Below, in pieces: positions 34,299-45,352 of a stretch of 64,000 bases of DNA. Source of the stretch: Takakia lepidozioides (Eukaryota; Streptophyta; Takakiopsida; Takakiales; Takakiaceae); assembly GCA_030704615.1 (NCBI GenBank), contig CM060732.1, forward strand, positions 50,883,053 to 50,947,052, written 5' to 3'. Numbering within the stretch: position 1 is the stretch's first letter; every line of letters starts with the position of its first letter. Below the pieces are notes generated by a model. The model ran no database searches, had not been told where the DNA came from, and saw only the letters and a program-made list of their open reading frames with translations. The position numbers were made by a program, and so were the translations under genes.

Positions 34299-35962
34299 TC
34301 GAAGTAGGTGTATCCCCTCCCACTTGAACCTCTTGGCTCGTTGCAGGATCCGATCCCTCTCCCTGCAGTCACAGTGGCTGCCATGTCTCCCGTGCGGAGG
34401 TAGTCCAACACAGCCGAATCCTCATGTATATCTCTGGCACCACCTGGCTCATCACTAGCCTCAGGGTCCTCAGACACTCCGTCTACAGTCATCCATGTTG
34501 TAGGTCCAACCTGACCTCCCGATGCCAAGATACACAAAAATGCAGATGCGTGCCATCCCGGCACCATCTCCTCGTCCGTCTCACCATGCCACCGAGCTCC
34601 AGTGTCATCCTGCTGGCTCATGCATGGATTGCGACTCAATCCATCCGCATCCCGATTGACCAAACCCGGTCGATGCACAACCTGAAAGTCATACTCCTGG
34701 AGTATAAGTGCCCACCGTGCAAGCTTCCCCGTAAGCTTGTCTGACTCCATCAACCACTTGAGTGGCTGGTGATCCGTGACAAGGGTGAAAAGATTGCCGT
34801 ATAGATAGCACCTGAAGTGTGCCACGGCCCACACTGCAGCTAAGCACTCTCCCTCATATGAGCTGTACTTAGCCTCTGCAGCGTTGTTCGAGCGGCTAGC
34901 GTAAGCCACTACGAACTCTCTTCCCTCATCATCCACCTGTGTGAGCACCGCTCCAAGCCCCAACATGCTCCAATCCGTATGCAGCTGAAAGGGACGCCCC
35001 CTGATAGGTCGTCTCAAGATAGGCGCCGAGGTCAACCTCGCCTTGAGCTCTTGAAAAGCTCGTTCCTGCTCATCTTCCCACTGCCACTCCTGGTCCACCT
35101 TGGTCAGCTTGGTTAGAGCCTTTGCAATGGTACTAAATCCCTTGACAAACCGTCTATAATAGTTTGCCAACCCCATGAAAGCTCGAACTCGGCTCACATC
35201 CGTGGGGCGTGGAATTTGTGCAATGGCCTCTACCTTAGTCTGCTGTACCCCCAATCCTCCAGGATATATCATGTGACCCAGATACTCAATCTGGTTGTGG
35301 AAAAACTTGCACTTCCCCGGATGCAACTTCAATCCGTGCGCTCTCAAGCGCTCCAATACCACCTGAAGGTGTCTCTCATGCTCCTCCATCGTAACACTAA
35401 AGATGATGATGTCATCTATGTAGCACCGAGCAAAGTCCACCCCTGCTAGAATCCTATCCATGACTCTCTGAAACTCTGCAGGAGCATTCTTAAGCCCAAA
35501 TGGTAAGAACCGCCACTGATATAGGCAATCCTTGCCGTGCTCATTGATCCCCCAGAATGTCGTCTTCTGCTTGTCCGCCTCCTTGATTGGCAACTGGTGA
35601 TATCCGGATCGTAAATCCAAAGTGCTAAAGGCCTTAGCATGCCCGATGGCATCAAAGATCTCCTCTGGTGTTGGCATGGCATACTTATCGGACTTGGTCT
35701 GACGATTTACAGGCCGGTAATCACCGCACATACGTCTCTCCGTCCAATTGCCATAGACATCCTTCTTGGCTGGCATCACTGTGGCTGAAGCATACTCTCC
35801 ACCAGAGAGCTCCACCAAACCTGCCTCCCAGAGATCTTGAGTCCTCATCTGAATCAAAGACCTCTCCATGTCACTGTATCTATAGGGTCTCCGAAAGATT
35901 GGCGTGTCAGTGGCCAACTCAATACGGATCTCTTGACCCTTCAGTGCTCCCAAGTCCTTCAA
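34277..35962 (-). CDS. Reverse transcriptase-RNase H (gypsy pol)
   Basis: This is an open frame of 561 aa. RT motifs in order: [57 protein letters not shown], the catalytic CYIDDIIIF, and HPGKCKFF with IEYLGHMI. RNase H follows with HTDWSMLGLGAVL, YSSYEGECLAAVWA and VTDHQPLKWLM. A variable linker then leads to integrase. All catalytic Asp and Glu residues I can place are present. Confidence 0.95.
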   Translation of the reverse strand: MKDLGALKGQEIRIELATDTPIFRRPYRYSDMERSLIQMRTQDLWEAGLVELSGGEYASATVMPAKKDVYGNWTERRMCGDYRPVNRQTKSDKYAMPTPEEIFDAIGHAKAFSTLDLRSGYHQLPIKEADKQKTTFWGINEHGKDCLYQWRFLPFGLKNAPAEFQRVMDRILAGVDFARCYIDDIIIFSVTMEEHERHLQVVLERLRAHGLKLHPGKCKFFHNQIEYLGHMIYPGGLGVQQTKVEAIAQIPRPTDVSRVRAFMGLANYYRRFVKGFSTIAKALTKLTKVDQEWQWEDEQERAFQELKARLTSAPILRRPIRGRPFQLHTDWSMLGLGAVLTQVDDEGREFVVAYASRSNNAAEAKYSSYEGECLAAVWAVAHFRCYLYGNLFTLVTDHQPLKWLMESDKLTGKLARWALILQEYDFQVVHRPGLVNRDADGLSRNPCMSQQDDTGARWHGETDEEMVPGWHASAFLCILASGGQVGPTTWMTVDGVSEDPEASDEPGGARDIHEDSAVLDYLRTGDMAATVTAGRGIGSCNEPRGSSGRGYTYFECGRMVG

Positions 35963-36341
35963 ACTGAAGGCAAAGCAATTCCTGTAAGCCCTCAGGAACC
36001 GCCGTATACGTCGTCTCTCTCCTCCGGTGACAATGGGTCCAATGTCAGGCTCCCAATTGTCCTCCGTAACTGCAACCTTAAGTCCAGTGGGCTTAGAGGT
36101 AGAGGACGCGTCCAGTGGTTGCTATGTTGCAACCTCTTGAGCAGTACTCCCTGCCTGCTCAGTCAATGACAAGGCCTCATCCTGCCCCATCATCTCATCC
36201 TTGAGGACCTCCTCAACCGAGAAGAATCCCCAACCTCATCCATCACAGCCGCCTTGGCTGCCAACTCCCTCTGAACCTCGAGCACCTCCCACGTGTGCCA
36301 TGGATGCATGCACCCCGTGGTCCTCACATGCTCGCCCCCAC

Positions 36342-37637
36342 TCACTGCCTGTACCGTCTCGGTAGGCAGAGAGACCATTGAGGGAAGTGTACTCCGCACT
36401 CTGCGTTGCTCAGCAGAGCCAAGCTGATAATCCAGGTCAAGCAATTGAGATCCATTGCTTGCCCCAACACTTGACGACGTGATGCCTCAGAAAGAGACGA
36501 CACCGCCGTGGTACCAGTGGTAAAACCCATTGCCCGCTCACGCTCGTCAGCATTAGGCTCCACTAACTGCTGCAACTGAGCATCCCACAGGAGGCCAGGT
36601 CCACTATCCCGGAAAGCATGCGATCCTGGGAAGCTGAGCAGTGTAGGTAATGCTGCTCGTGGTTGACCCACCTTGTTGACCACTGCCAAAGGCGAACGGT
36701 CATCGTGTCTCACACGCTGAAACTGCCTCCCTGTGTCCAGAATGTTATCCACTGTGAGATGTGCTGGCCGCTGCACCCCATCAAATGCACGCTTGAGCAG
36801 TGCGGGTGGCATCAAGTTAGTCCACCATAGCCGTGGACGATGAGCCCGTGACCCCACTGTAGCTGCATCTAGCAACACTGCTGACCCAAGCCACGACCGG
36901 ACTTGATGCACACTGGCCATCACCCTGGCCCGAGAATCGCCCATCAGTGGCACATTCTCCAAGATGTATGCTGGAGATACAGCTTGATGAAGCTGCAAGT
37001 GGCGCAAAACCCGCACCATCTCCCAAAACAGACCCGACCTCGAGTCTCGCAATCCATTGCCATGCCCGGCTGATGAATGCCCTTGGCAGGGCCAACCTGC
37101 CACTACCAGATCAATGGAGCCAACCCGCTCCAAATCCTGCGCCCCCAGCAACGAAATGTCTGCTGGCAAGGCCTGCTGATATCCACGAATTGCAGACACC
37201 GACAACAACTCAGGGTACCGCTGCACCAACTGAGCAACATGGCGAAGTGAAACGCGTCGTGCAGTCTCATCCCTCTCCACATACAGGTAACGCCGAACTC
37301 GTACACCTGCTTGTAACACAGCAGCCAATCCGGTGCTGATCCCGCCAAACAAGTCCAAAACAAATGCCTTCATCCGGATACTGCCACACAATAGGTGTGG
37401 TGTCCAATGGAGACAATTGAGGTGGTCCTGGTGCAATCCCCACACTCTCCTCCTCTCCTGACGGTACAAAAGCCTCCACCCAGGCTTGTTGCACCCGTCG
37501 ATCAGCATCCCGCTGCAAATCCTTGCTCGTGCCCCACAATGGAGTCTGAGCAACCATGGTAGGCAACTCCGCCATACCATACATGTCATCCTGCTCTCCC
37601 GGAGGTGGTACATCCTCTGAATGAGCATTGCCCTCAA
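36342..37637 (-). CDS. C5-cytosine DNA methyltransferase encoded inside gypsy pol
   Basis: It should transfer methyl groups from SAM to DNA cytosine C5. The domain begins at an internal ATG (37373-37371); the preceding 88 codons of the frame overlap the protease-side frame and are probably not used. Motif I is FVLDLFGGISTG, motif II YVERDE, and motif IV AGWPCQGHS with the nucleophile Cys (codon 37088-37086). The glycine-rich GHGNGLRDSRSGLFWEMVRVL follows in two blocks, then motif VI YILENVP and motif VIII RAHRPRLWWTN. At the C-terminal end are LLWD, ERERAMGF, and motif X RRQVLGQAMD. About 315 aa cover the whole catalytic fold without a stop. The layout (AHRPR-x-W, LLW...ERAMGF) resembles DNMT3/DRM-type enzymes more than MET1; this is by eye. 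Entry from the protease frame needs +1 slippage, a splice or internal initiation. Confidence 0.93.
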   Translation of the reverse strand: MRAMLIQRMYHLRESRMTCMVWRSCLPWLLRLHCGARARICSGMLIDGCNKPGWRLLYRQERRRVWGLHQDHLNCLHWTPHLLCGSIRMKAFVLDLFGGISTGLAAVLQAGVRVRRYLYVERDETARRVSLRHVAQLVQRYPELLSVSAIRGYQQALPADISLLGAQDLERVGSIDLVVAGWPCQGHSSAGHGNGLRDSRSGLFWEMVRVLRHLQLHQAVSPAYILENVPLMGDSRARVMASVHQVRSWLGSAVLLDAATVGSRAHRPRLWWTNLMPPALLKRAFDGVQRPAHLTVDNILDTGRQFQRVRHDDRSPLAVVNKVGQPRAALPTLLSFPGSHAFRDSGPGLLWDAQLQQLVEPNADERERAMGFTTGTTAVSSLSEASRRQVLGQAMDLNCLTWIISLALLSNAECGVHFPQWSLCLPRRYRQ

Positions 37638-38289
37638 GCAACTCTCTAGGCCAACTCACTGCCGCTGTGAATGCTGCTAGTGTCGGCATCTTGCCTCGCT
37701 GGGCAACCGCAACTCCTCCTATGAACGTCACAGGGAGCTGCACACGCCGGCCCTCCCCTGACTGCCATGCAGGCCTATAGGAAGCTGACTCCTCCCAAAA
37801 ATCCAGGGTGAAGCCCATGGGGTACAACACTGCCCCACCAACCAGGACATCGTATGAGACTGCGTCTGTCACAATGGCCTTGGCTCGCATCACTGAGCCA
37901 TCTGTAGGGTGATCCGGCCGTAGTCTGATAGCCAACTCACGCCGTGTCATGCCCCGAGCCTGCTCCGATCCTCCCAGAGACGTCTGTATCTGGAAAGGAC
38001 AAGGCTCCATATCCGCCTCCGTGAGGCCCAAGCCTGCAATAGCAGCTCTGCCCAGCATCAGTGGCTGAGCTCCCGAGTCCAACAAGACCCGCAGTGGCCG
38101 GTACCTCTTGCCTGCCGGTCCACTCAAACAGAAAATGCCATCCTGGTTGTCTAACATGACAACTCCAGGTGTCACCATGGCGCGCTCAATGGCTGGCCTA
38201 GCTGGCAGCTCCATCAACCTGGCAGCTGCAGCTTGCCATGGCGCCGCCGTGGCAGTCTTGACCCTCAAATCCGAGGATCCCTCCGGCAC
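37400..38289 (-). CDS. Retropepsin-like aspartic protease (gypsy pol)
   Basis: The active-site loop LLDSGAQPLMLG (DSGA, at about residues 69-80 of the frame) is preceded by a hydrophobic strand. A second half-site with SYDVLVGGAVL fits the flap and C-terminal part of a retropepsin. It should process the gag-pol product. Downstream, the same frame runs on to 37267 but there overlaps the methyltransferase coding sequence, so its last 40 codons or so are shadow. Confidence 0.8.
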
Positions 38290-38475
38290 TACACCTCCCA
38301 GTACTCCGCAGAAGATGAAGTAACCTCCCCACTCTCACAGAGTGTAGCTGCCAGCCTGAACACCTCAGCTGGTCTTACCCCCGGCGTCGCAATCATGGTA
38401 GCCGAGAACAATGGAGCCTGGCACACAGATGTGGCCGCTCCTAGCAGCACACTAGCTGCCGTAGCCTTGGCAACA

Positions 38476-40289
38476 CTAGGTAGTGGTGCTACCCGTGTAG
38501 CTCTCCCCAATGGCATAGTAACCTCCGCCTCGGTAACAGTCGGCGCGAGAACTAGGTGCCATGGATGGCGTCGACACTGTCTCCGCCAATGTGAATGACT
38601 GAGGAAGCCTAGCCTGACGGCTTGCCTCCCCACGCTGTGGATCCAACTCCACCTCTGCACCTCGTGGCTCAGGAACTCGTGCTGCTCCTCGAGTCACGGC
38701 TGCAGCAGACTCCACCTGCACTAGTGGTAGTGCTGCTCCACACATGAATCCCATGCCTCCCATATCTCCTCCCTCAGGAGCAGGAGGTGGACCATCCGGC
38801 CTTAGAGCCGGTACCACCTGAGCTGTAGCCATGGCAGCGAGCCTCTGCTCTAGCTGCTGAAGCCGGTTGGCCATGCCTTGGTCAACACCCTGACCTCCGC
38901 GTCCTTGGCCACGTTGAGCTTGCCCTTGGTCTCGTGGCTGGCCACCTCGTCCTCTCTGGGCTGCTCCACCTCGCCCCGGCCACCATTGTTCCCTTGGAAC
39001 TGGCCTGGGCGCAACTCAGGATGCAAACATAACACTGGGCCTCTCCATGCCCGTGCTTGCCACAATGCCCACACTGCAACTGTGCAGGCTGTGCATGTGC
39101 CGACCCTTTGCCTCCCTCTGGGCAATCCTTCTTGACATGGGGTCCTCCACATGTCCAGCACACCACATCCGCCCGTTGTTGGCCAGCAAATGAAGGGAGA
39201 GACCCCTGCATCTGAGGTCCTCTCTGCCCTTCCCTGAGCTTCACCTGAGCCCCCTTGTTGCCTTGAGCACGTTGAGGTAGTGGTTGGCTAGGAGCACCAC
39301 TACCCCGTGGTGTCTCCTTAGCAAATCCCACCATGACCACTCGTTCCTCCACCATGTTGAGCTCTATCCGCTCTGCCAGCAAAAACACATTTGCTAAGGT
39401 GGGTTGGGCCGCTTGTAGGAGAGTTGCATCCCGCACCTTCTCCTCAGCTCCTTGTCCAATATCCCATACCAGAATGGACTGCCTGAGCTTCCGTAACCCC
39501 TTGGGTTACATTTATCAAGCGCCTCATGCGAGTGAAAGCCTCCCTCAAGCTCTCGGTCGGCTTCCGTTGGAACTCTTGCAAGCTCCGCAACTTCTCTGTC
39601 CTCACCCCTTGGTAGTTCCCTCTCAACTCTTCGAAGAACTCCACAACAGGGTTGAAGGCAGGCACGGGTGCTAGTGCTGGTGCGGTAGTGGCTTGGGTGG
39701 ACGTCGTAGCTACTGTACCACCAGTCCCACTAGTTCCACTGCTACTTGCTGAAGCTGCCGGTGCAGCGGCAGGTGTAGCCACTGCCCTCGTGGCTCTAGT
39801 GCCCCTAGTGATGGAGACATAGTCGGGTGACCAGTACATCCTCCACTCCTCGATCTCAACCTCATGCCCCCGCCTGAACTCATGGTAATCATCCATAGGC
39901 GGCCCCTCAAGGTGCTGAAACAGCCCTTTCCATGCCATGAACGGCGTAAATAGTTGTGGATTGCGCATTTGCTGCAAATCACACCAACTATCAAACTCTT
40001 GGATAAAATCATCCAACTCGATGGTGCCCACCGCCCCAGAGTACCTTCGTGGCCCCTTGGTAGCTCCATACATCTCCTCCATTGTGTCCCACAACAATGG
40101 CAAAGAAACAACTTGCACCGCCGGTATGAGTCCTCCTGATTCACAATCCGAATCAGAACCTTCCGTGGAAGACACAGGAGGTGAAGGTGGCCTAAACCGC
40201 ACACCTCGTCTCGTGTACCCACTAGTATCGCTAGTGCTCGAACCGGCACTGTCCCCAGCAACTAGTGGCACCTCCGTGTTGACACTCAA
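38476..40289 (-). CDS. Gag polyprotein with two zinc knuckles (gypsy)
   Basis: It forms the particle and packages RNA. Frame 40289-39444 gives a Ser/Asp-rich start, a capsid-like part (FNPVVEFFEELRGNYQG, SLREAFTRMRRLI) and an Ala/Thr/Gly linker. The next frame, 39436-38882, carries two Cys-His knuckles: CWTCGGPHVKKDC and CGHCGKHGHGEAQC. A third frame from about 39000 carries an Arg-Gly-rich stretch (RGGQ repeats) and continues to 38476. Two frame changes suggest decay or sequence error. Confidence 0.75.
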
Positions 40290-40299
40290 CCGGTCATGA

Positions 40300-40930
40300 A
40301 CATGTCCCTAAACCCCTCTCCACAAGGTAACCGGGTAGAGAACCTGTTGCGGCTTATGGTTTGGAATACTAAGTTCCTAACATAGCCTACACCTGTACCT
40401 GCATCCACCGCAAGCACTCCTATGGTTGGCTGGTCATCACCTCCAACCTCACCACAGGAGAAACAATGATGGTCTGGCTGGTCATCACCCCAGCCTCACC
40501 ATCGACAGCATGCTCTAGGACTGGCCGGTGATCAAATCCGGACCAATCACCTATAAAAACAAGCGCCCAACACAAACTAGCATGGCGCAGCAGTCAAGCA
40601 TGCAGGTATGGAGGGGATCCAAACACAAGAAATCAGAACGACAACTCCCCCACACCAAAAACAACTCCACGGTGTTGCTCCTGCAAGGACACCCCAGCCC
40701 AAACCCGGACTGACTCTTGCCTCCACCTACGGAAAGGTCTTGGCCTAATGAGAGGGTGGAAACTACGAGGAAGAGAAGCTAAAGCAATGCCTAACCCCAG
40801 CATGCCCTCATCCCAACACTCTTTCTCTCCTCTCTTCCCTCACTTGCATGACCATGGGAATATCATGAAGATACTCCTCAAACCGCCCTCCACGAGCTTC
40901 AAAATTCGGCCTTCCAGACCACATGCCAGT
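40300..40930. other. Upstream flank of the gypsy element, no gene seen
   Basis: Short imperfect direct repeats occur (GGCTGGTCATCACC at about 40426 and 40476). CCTATAAAAAC at about 40550 could be part of an LTR promoter, but on the wrong strand for the element. Identity as an LTR could not be shown. Confidence 0.4.
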
Positions 40931-40939
40931 CCTTAGGCA

Positions 40940-42240
40940 GTCCACCAGTGCCTCCACGAGTCAGCACAGGCCGTCCACAGGTCAACACGGGCCACCACAG
41001 ACCAGCACAGGCCCACACAGCTCACTGGTCACAGCCGTCACAGTCCCACAGGCCACTGGGCACAGCCTGTCACAGCCCCTCATAGCCGTCACAGCTCACA
41101 AGCCCGTCACAGCCCCACACAGCCGTCACAACCCGCACGCCCGTCACAGCCCCACAGGCCACTGGGCACAGCCTGTCACAGCCCCTCACAGCCCCAAAGG
41201 CCTCAGGCACGGCCTGTCACAGCCCCTCACAGCCCGTCACAGCCCCAAAGGCCTCAGGCACGGCCTGTCACAGCCCCTCACAGCCCCAAGGCCACGGGCA
41301 CAGCCTGTCACAGCCCCCACAGCCCGTCACAGCCCCACAGGCCACTGGCACAGCCTGTCACAGCCCCTCACAGCCCGTCACAGCCCACAGGCACTGGGCA
41401 CAGCCTGTCACAGCCCCTCACAGGCCACAGGTCACAGCCGCACAGGCACAGGTCAGGCACGGCCTGACACAGCCCCAACAGCCCTCAGCAGACGGACACA
41501 GTGTCACAGCCCTCACACAGCCCATCACAGCAGAGCACACAGCGCAAACTCAGGCACGGCTGTCACAGGCCCTCACAGCCCATCACAGCCCCAAGGCACC
41601 GGCGACAGCCCGTCACAGGCCCCTCACAGCCCGTCACGGCCCCGAAGGCACCGGCACAGGCCCTCACAACCCGTCACAGCCCCGAAGGCCACCGGCGCAG
41701 CCCGGCACAGCCCTGTCACAGCCCTGAAGCCCCCGGCACAGCCCCTCACAGCCCAAAGGCCTCAGGCACGGCCTGTCACAGCCCCTCACAGCCCGTCACA
41801 GCCCCAAAGGCTCAGGGCACGGCCTGTCACAGCCCCTCACAGCCCATCACAGCCCCAAAGGCCATGGGCACAGCCTGTCACAGCCCTCACAGCCCGTCAC
41901 AGCCCCCACGGGCCACTGGGCACAGCCTGTCACAGCCCCGCACAGCCCGTCACAGCCCCACAGGCCACTGGCCACAGCCTGTCACAGCCCCCACAGCCCG
42001 TCAAGGCCCACAGGCCACGGGCACAGCCGTCACAGCCCCACGGGCACGGCCGTCACAGCCCCTCACAGCCCGTCACAGCCCCAAAGGCCTCAGGCACGGC
42101 CTGTCACAGCCCCTCACAGCCCATCACAGCCCCAAAGGCCATGGGCACAGCCTGTCACAGCCCCTCACAGCCCGTCACAGCCCCACAGGCCACTGGCACA
42201 GCCTGTCACAGCCCGCACAGCCCGTCACAGCCCCATCCAT
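40940..42240. repeat. GC-rich minisatellite, about 1.3 kb
   Basis: The core word is CACAGCCC(C/G)TCACAGCCC, alternating with CACAGGCCACTGGGCACAGCC and AAAGGCCTCAGGCACGGCC. The short units form higher-order blocks of roughly 50-60 bp. Two overlapping frames stay open throughout (464 and 252 codons), rich in His, Ser, Pro, Gln and Thr; this follows from the composition and is not evidence of a gene. Confidence 0.92.
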
Positions 42241-42715
42241 GGCCGCTCTGGCAGTTTAGCCATTTCTCCAAGGGGTTTAGCCACGCCAAGCTAGGGTTTG
42301 TGTCTCTTGGACTCTAGGCTTCTTTCCACCGAGCTATGGCGGCTGTGAGGAAATCAGCAAGGTATTCTTGCTCTTTCGGCTCCCACACACCACCATAGTA
42401 GCCCTAAGCCATGAGGTGGTTGCCACAAACCAAGCCTTCTTTCTCACTTAGCCTCCCCAAACACGCCACTAAACTCAATGGCAAACAACCAAGCCCTGCT
42501 GGTTCCCAGCCCTTGTGAGCACTCATTCAAGCACTCTCCTTGGCCATAGCATCTGTCTTAGAGCCTATTCCAGCCCCTACACCTGCTGCTTCAAGAGTTG
42601 CGCTCCCTTCAAGCTTGAAGTTGAAAACCCCAACTCACATAGGCCCTACAAGTGCTTTTCTTTCACTCCAAGTGGAAACCAGCCCTAGACCTTCCGTTCT
42701 AGCTCTCTAAAGCTT

Positions 42716-43110
42716 GAAAACAAGAGCCTCAATGGGCTGAAGGCATGCTCCACACATGCCCCACTCTCACCATAAGAGAATCAGCTCCTTTGCTTCATTT
42801 CTTGCACCCACAAACCTGAAAATACAAGCTTCAGCAGGCTGAAAGCATGCTCCACATGCCCTACAGGGAAACCAGCCCTTCCTTCCTTTCTTGCACTCCC
42901 ACACCTGAAAGTGCAAGCCTTCACCAGGCTGATAGCATGCTCCACACATGCATTGCCCTCACATAAGGGAAGTCAGCCCTTCCCTCTTCCTTGCTTGCCC
43001 TCCAAGCTTGAAGATGGAAGCTTCAATGAGCTGAATACATGCTCCACACATGCAACCTCTTCACACAAGAGATATCAGCCCCCTATCTTGGCTCCTTGGC
43101 TCCTTGATGC
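42716..43110. repeat. Tandem repeat, about 100-bp unit, about 4 copies
   Basis: Units begin with a CTTGAAAA/CCTGAAAG-like string, then contain GCTGA(A/T)(A/G)GCATGCTCCACACATGC and (A/G)TCAGCCC, and end in CTTGC. Starts are near 42713, 42815, 42905 and 43008. A more diverged continuation may extend to about 43450. Confidence 0.75.
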
Positions 43111-45082
43111 TCTCTAAGACAAGACTAAGCACTCCACAGCCTTTGCCAAGCTCCTGAAACCCTAAGGCTTACATTTCCAGCCACAAGACACTTCTCTTGT
43201 GGTGCAAGAGCTCTTCTTCCAAGCTCTGAAACCCTAGGTGCACATTCCATGGCCTTGCCGCACCTCTTAGCTCCTGTTCCAGCCCTGCTCTTGCCATGAC
43301 AAGAGCCCTCTCAATGCTGAAGCTCGAGATTGAAACCCAATCTCACCATACTCCACAAAGTGCACTGATTTGCCCCAAGCCAAATCAGCCCTTTCGCTTG
43401 GTCTTGCAATCCTTCACACAATGAAAGCTCGCATTCCCAAGTCCAGTTCTCAGCTTTGCCACCAAAGCCACTATAACCTGCTCTTGACTGGTCCTCTTCC
43501 CAATCGTGCTTGCTCATGCATGTACACAATCTGAAACCATCAAGGTGCTCTGGAATTACCTGCAGCATGGTGCTTTCATCTCTGAAGCTGAAGATCGAAT
43601 GCCAGGTCTACCACCTCGTAACCCACATCGCCTCCGCTTCTAACAACCAAGAGCTCCACGGTGCTCCTTGCATAACAACTTGGTTTCTCTCATTCTCAAG
43701 CAAAAACCACAAGTGCTACAACTAACTCGTATCTGGCACTCACAGATACGAGCTCATCTTTCTCGAGTGATAAAGAAGAAAGAATAGAATACAAGCACGA
43801 GCTCACAAATGAAGCATAAACTCATGCATATATAACCTCATCACTCAAATACAAGTCAAGCCAAGTGCACCCCACGCCATGGGGAATCCACACTACGGCG
43901 CCATAGCTAGGCGCGGTGAGGCTCAACTCGAGAAAGATGAGCCTTCCGCGCTTGCCGTGAAGATAACCACTCCAGGGCCTAAATCTGCCTTGACCCCTGG
44001 ATTGACACTTGGGCCAATCCCAAATGTCAATATGTAAAAGCTAGCTATTTCCTAGCTAGTTTCACACTAGTGGTAAAATAACTTGACACCACATGCAAGC
44101 ATCATCAACATCCATTTGATTCACAAGGGTGGAAATACATGTAGACACCAATCGAGGAATACCTAGAAGTGGGCACTGCACTACTCTATACCCCATATAT
44201 ATAGTCACTCCTACCTCTTTTCAAAATCCCTTAAAAAAAACCCTGGTTAAGGTCCGAGGATCCGGACCCGTGCCATCACCAAAAACTCGGATCCTAACCC
44301 GGGTTCATTTTTAAAATGAACCCGGAACCAGACCCGGGCCCGCCAGCTAGGCCCAGAACCCGTTAAACCCACTACTCGCGGGCCAGAGTTGGTGAGTTGG
44401 CCATCTTCCCTAGTTCACCAGTTGACATTCTGGACAGTTCTACTTTCTAGATAGTTCTACTATTGTCGGTGGGTTGAAAAGCAACTCACTAGTGGGTGTG
44501 GCTGCTGTAAGAGTATACTTATAGAAACAGTGACCAGAGAAGGTTGGGGCTTGGTGAGAGTGGGGCCAGGTGAGATCGCGGCTTGGGGCTCGTCTTCAAG
44601 GTAGAGCGCTTGGGGCTGGTGGAGGGTGGGACCAGTTGCGTGAAGTGCTTGGGGTGGGAGTGCTTGGGGTTGACGAAGTAGGGCTGGGGGAATTGGGTCA
44701 ATCGTCATGCTTCTAAAGGGGACTCAATATTGTCGTGTTTGCCTTGTTTGGAAGTTTTGTCGTGTTCACCTCTTCTTCCAAAATATATGCTTCCACGGTA
44801 ATAGGACCCCTTCTAAATCCTGTCCTTGGTTATAGGACTTGCTTCTCCCTCCTCTAAACCCTGGGCTCACACTTAGCAAGTGTGAGCCTAGGCTCACGCT
44901 TAGAGGGCAAAGCATGAGCCGAGCTCCTGGGCTCACGCGGCTAGGCTCACGCCATAGCTACGCTCTAATTGCAGAGAGAGGAGATAGCAAAATGGCGGCT
45001 TGTGTGTTTTGTGCAGTGAGGGAGAGAGAGAGTATGTCTGCTCAAGCTTCCTTGTGTTTTGAAATTTTCGTGAGCAAGCGCG
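43111..45082. other. Unassigned stretch, no gene seen
   Basis: It contains a short perfect hairpin near 44300-44326 (CCGGGTTCATTTTT with its complement) and repeated GGCTCACGC words at 44869-44955. The short ORFs show no domains. Confidence 0.5.
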
Positions 45083-45352
45083 ATGGCCTCCAGCTCTGAG
45101 CACGGGTGGTGTGAGCTCGATCAATTTGAGGTTCCTCACATGCGGCAAACCCAGGCGCTCGAATCTCGTTACATCTGTGAACTTGCCCGCCACCTTTTGC
45201 CAGAGCAGATAGTGTTCGCTGATTACCTGGAGGGCAAACCTCTCCCACATCCTGAGCTTCCGCTGGACACACTCTCCGAGTTTTGGGCTAAGACCTTCGA
45301 GGAGAATGCTCGCAAGGAGGCTTCTAGGCCCATACACACCAGAGCGGAGCGC
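45083..45352 (+). pseudogene. Unidentified ORF interrupted by an LTR element
   Basis: An ATG opens a frame (MASSSEHGWCELDQFEV...) that runs about 90 codons into the LTR at 45353. The frame is acidic and Leu-rich (LPLDTLSEFWAKTFEENA). No family was recognised. After removal of the element the frame would continue at 51844 for a few codons and then stop. It could be a disrupted gene exon or a chance ORF. Confidence 0.35.

Larger units (their letters stand above)
32989..40289 (-). mobile_element. Ty3/gypsy retroelement with a DNA methyltransferase in pol and a PHD-ended integrase
   Basis: The order on the - strand is gag with two zinc knuckles, retropepsin, C5-cytosine methyltransferase, reverse transcriptase with RNase H, integrase, PHD finger. 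RT-RNase H-integrase order marks Ty3/gypsy. Frame changes fall near 39440, 39000, 37380, 36440-35970 and 33740; some could be translational frameshifts, others decay. RT-RNase H and the methyltransferase are each a single open frame, so the insertion is fairly young or was under selection. I could not identify LTRs, a PBS or target duplications: the flanks (32.46-32.98 kb and 40.3-40.9 kb) do not resemble each other. The element may be truncated or its LTRs may lie beyond neighbouring insertions. Confidence 0.9.

Noticed and set aside
40923-42317. 464-aa and 252-aa His/Ser/Pro/Gln-rich frames
   Set aside because: They are products of the GC-rich minisatellite. The repeat lacks stops in two frames at once and no domain or start context supports a gene.
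42716-43110. CRISPR-like array
   Set aside because: The repeats are long, diverged and without distinct spacers, and the genes here are eukaryotic. It is an ordinary tandem repeat.
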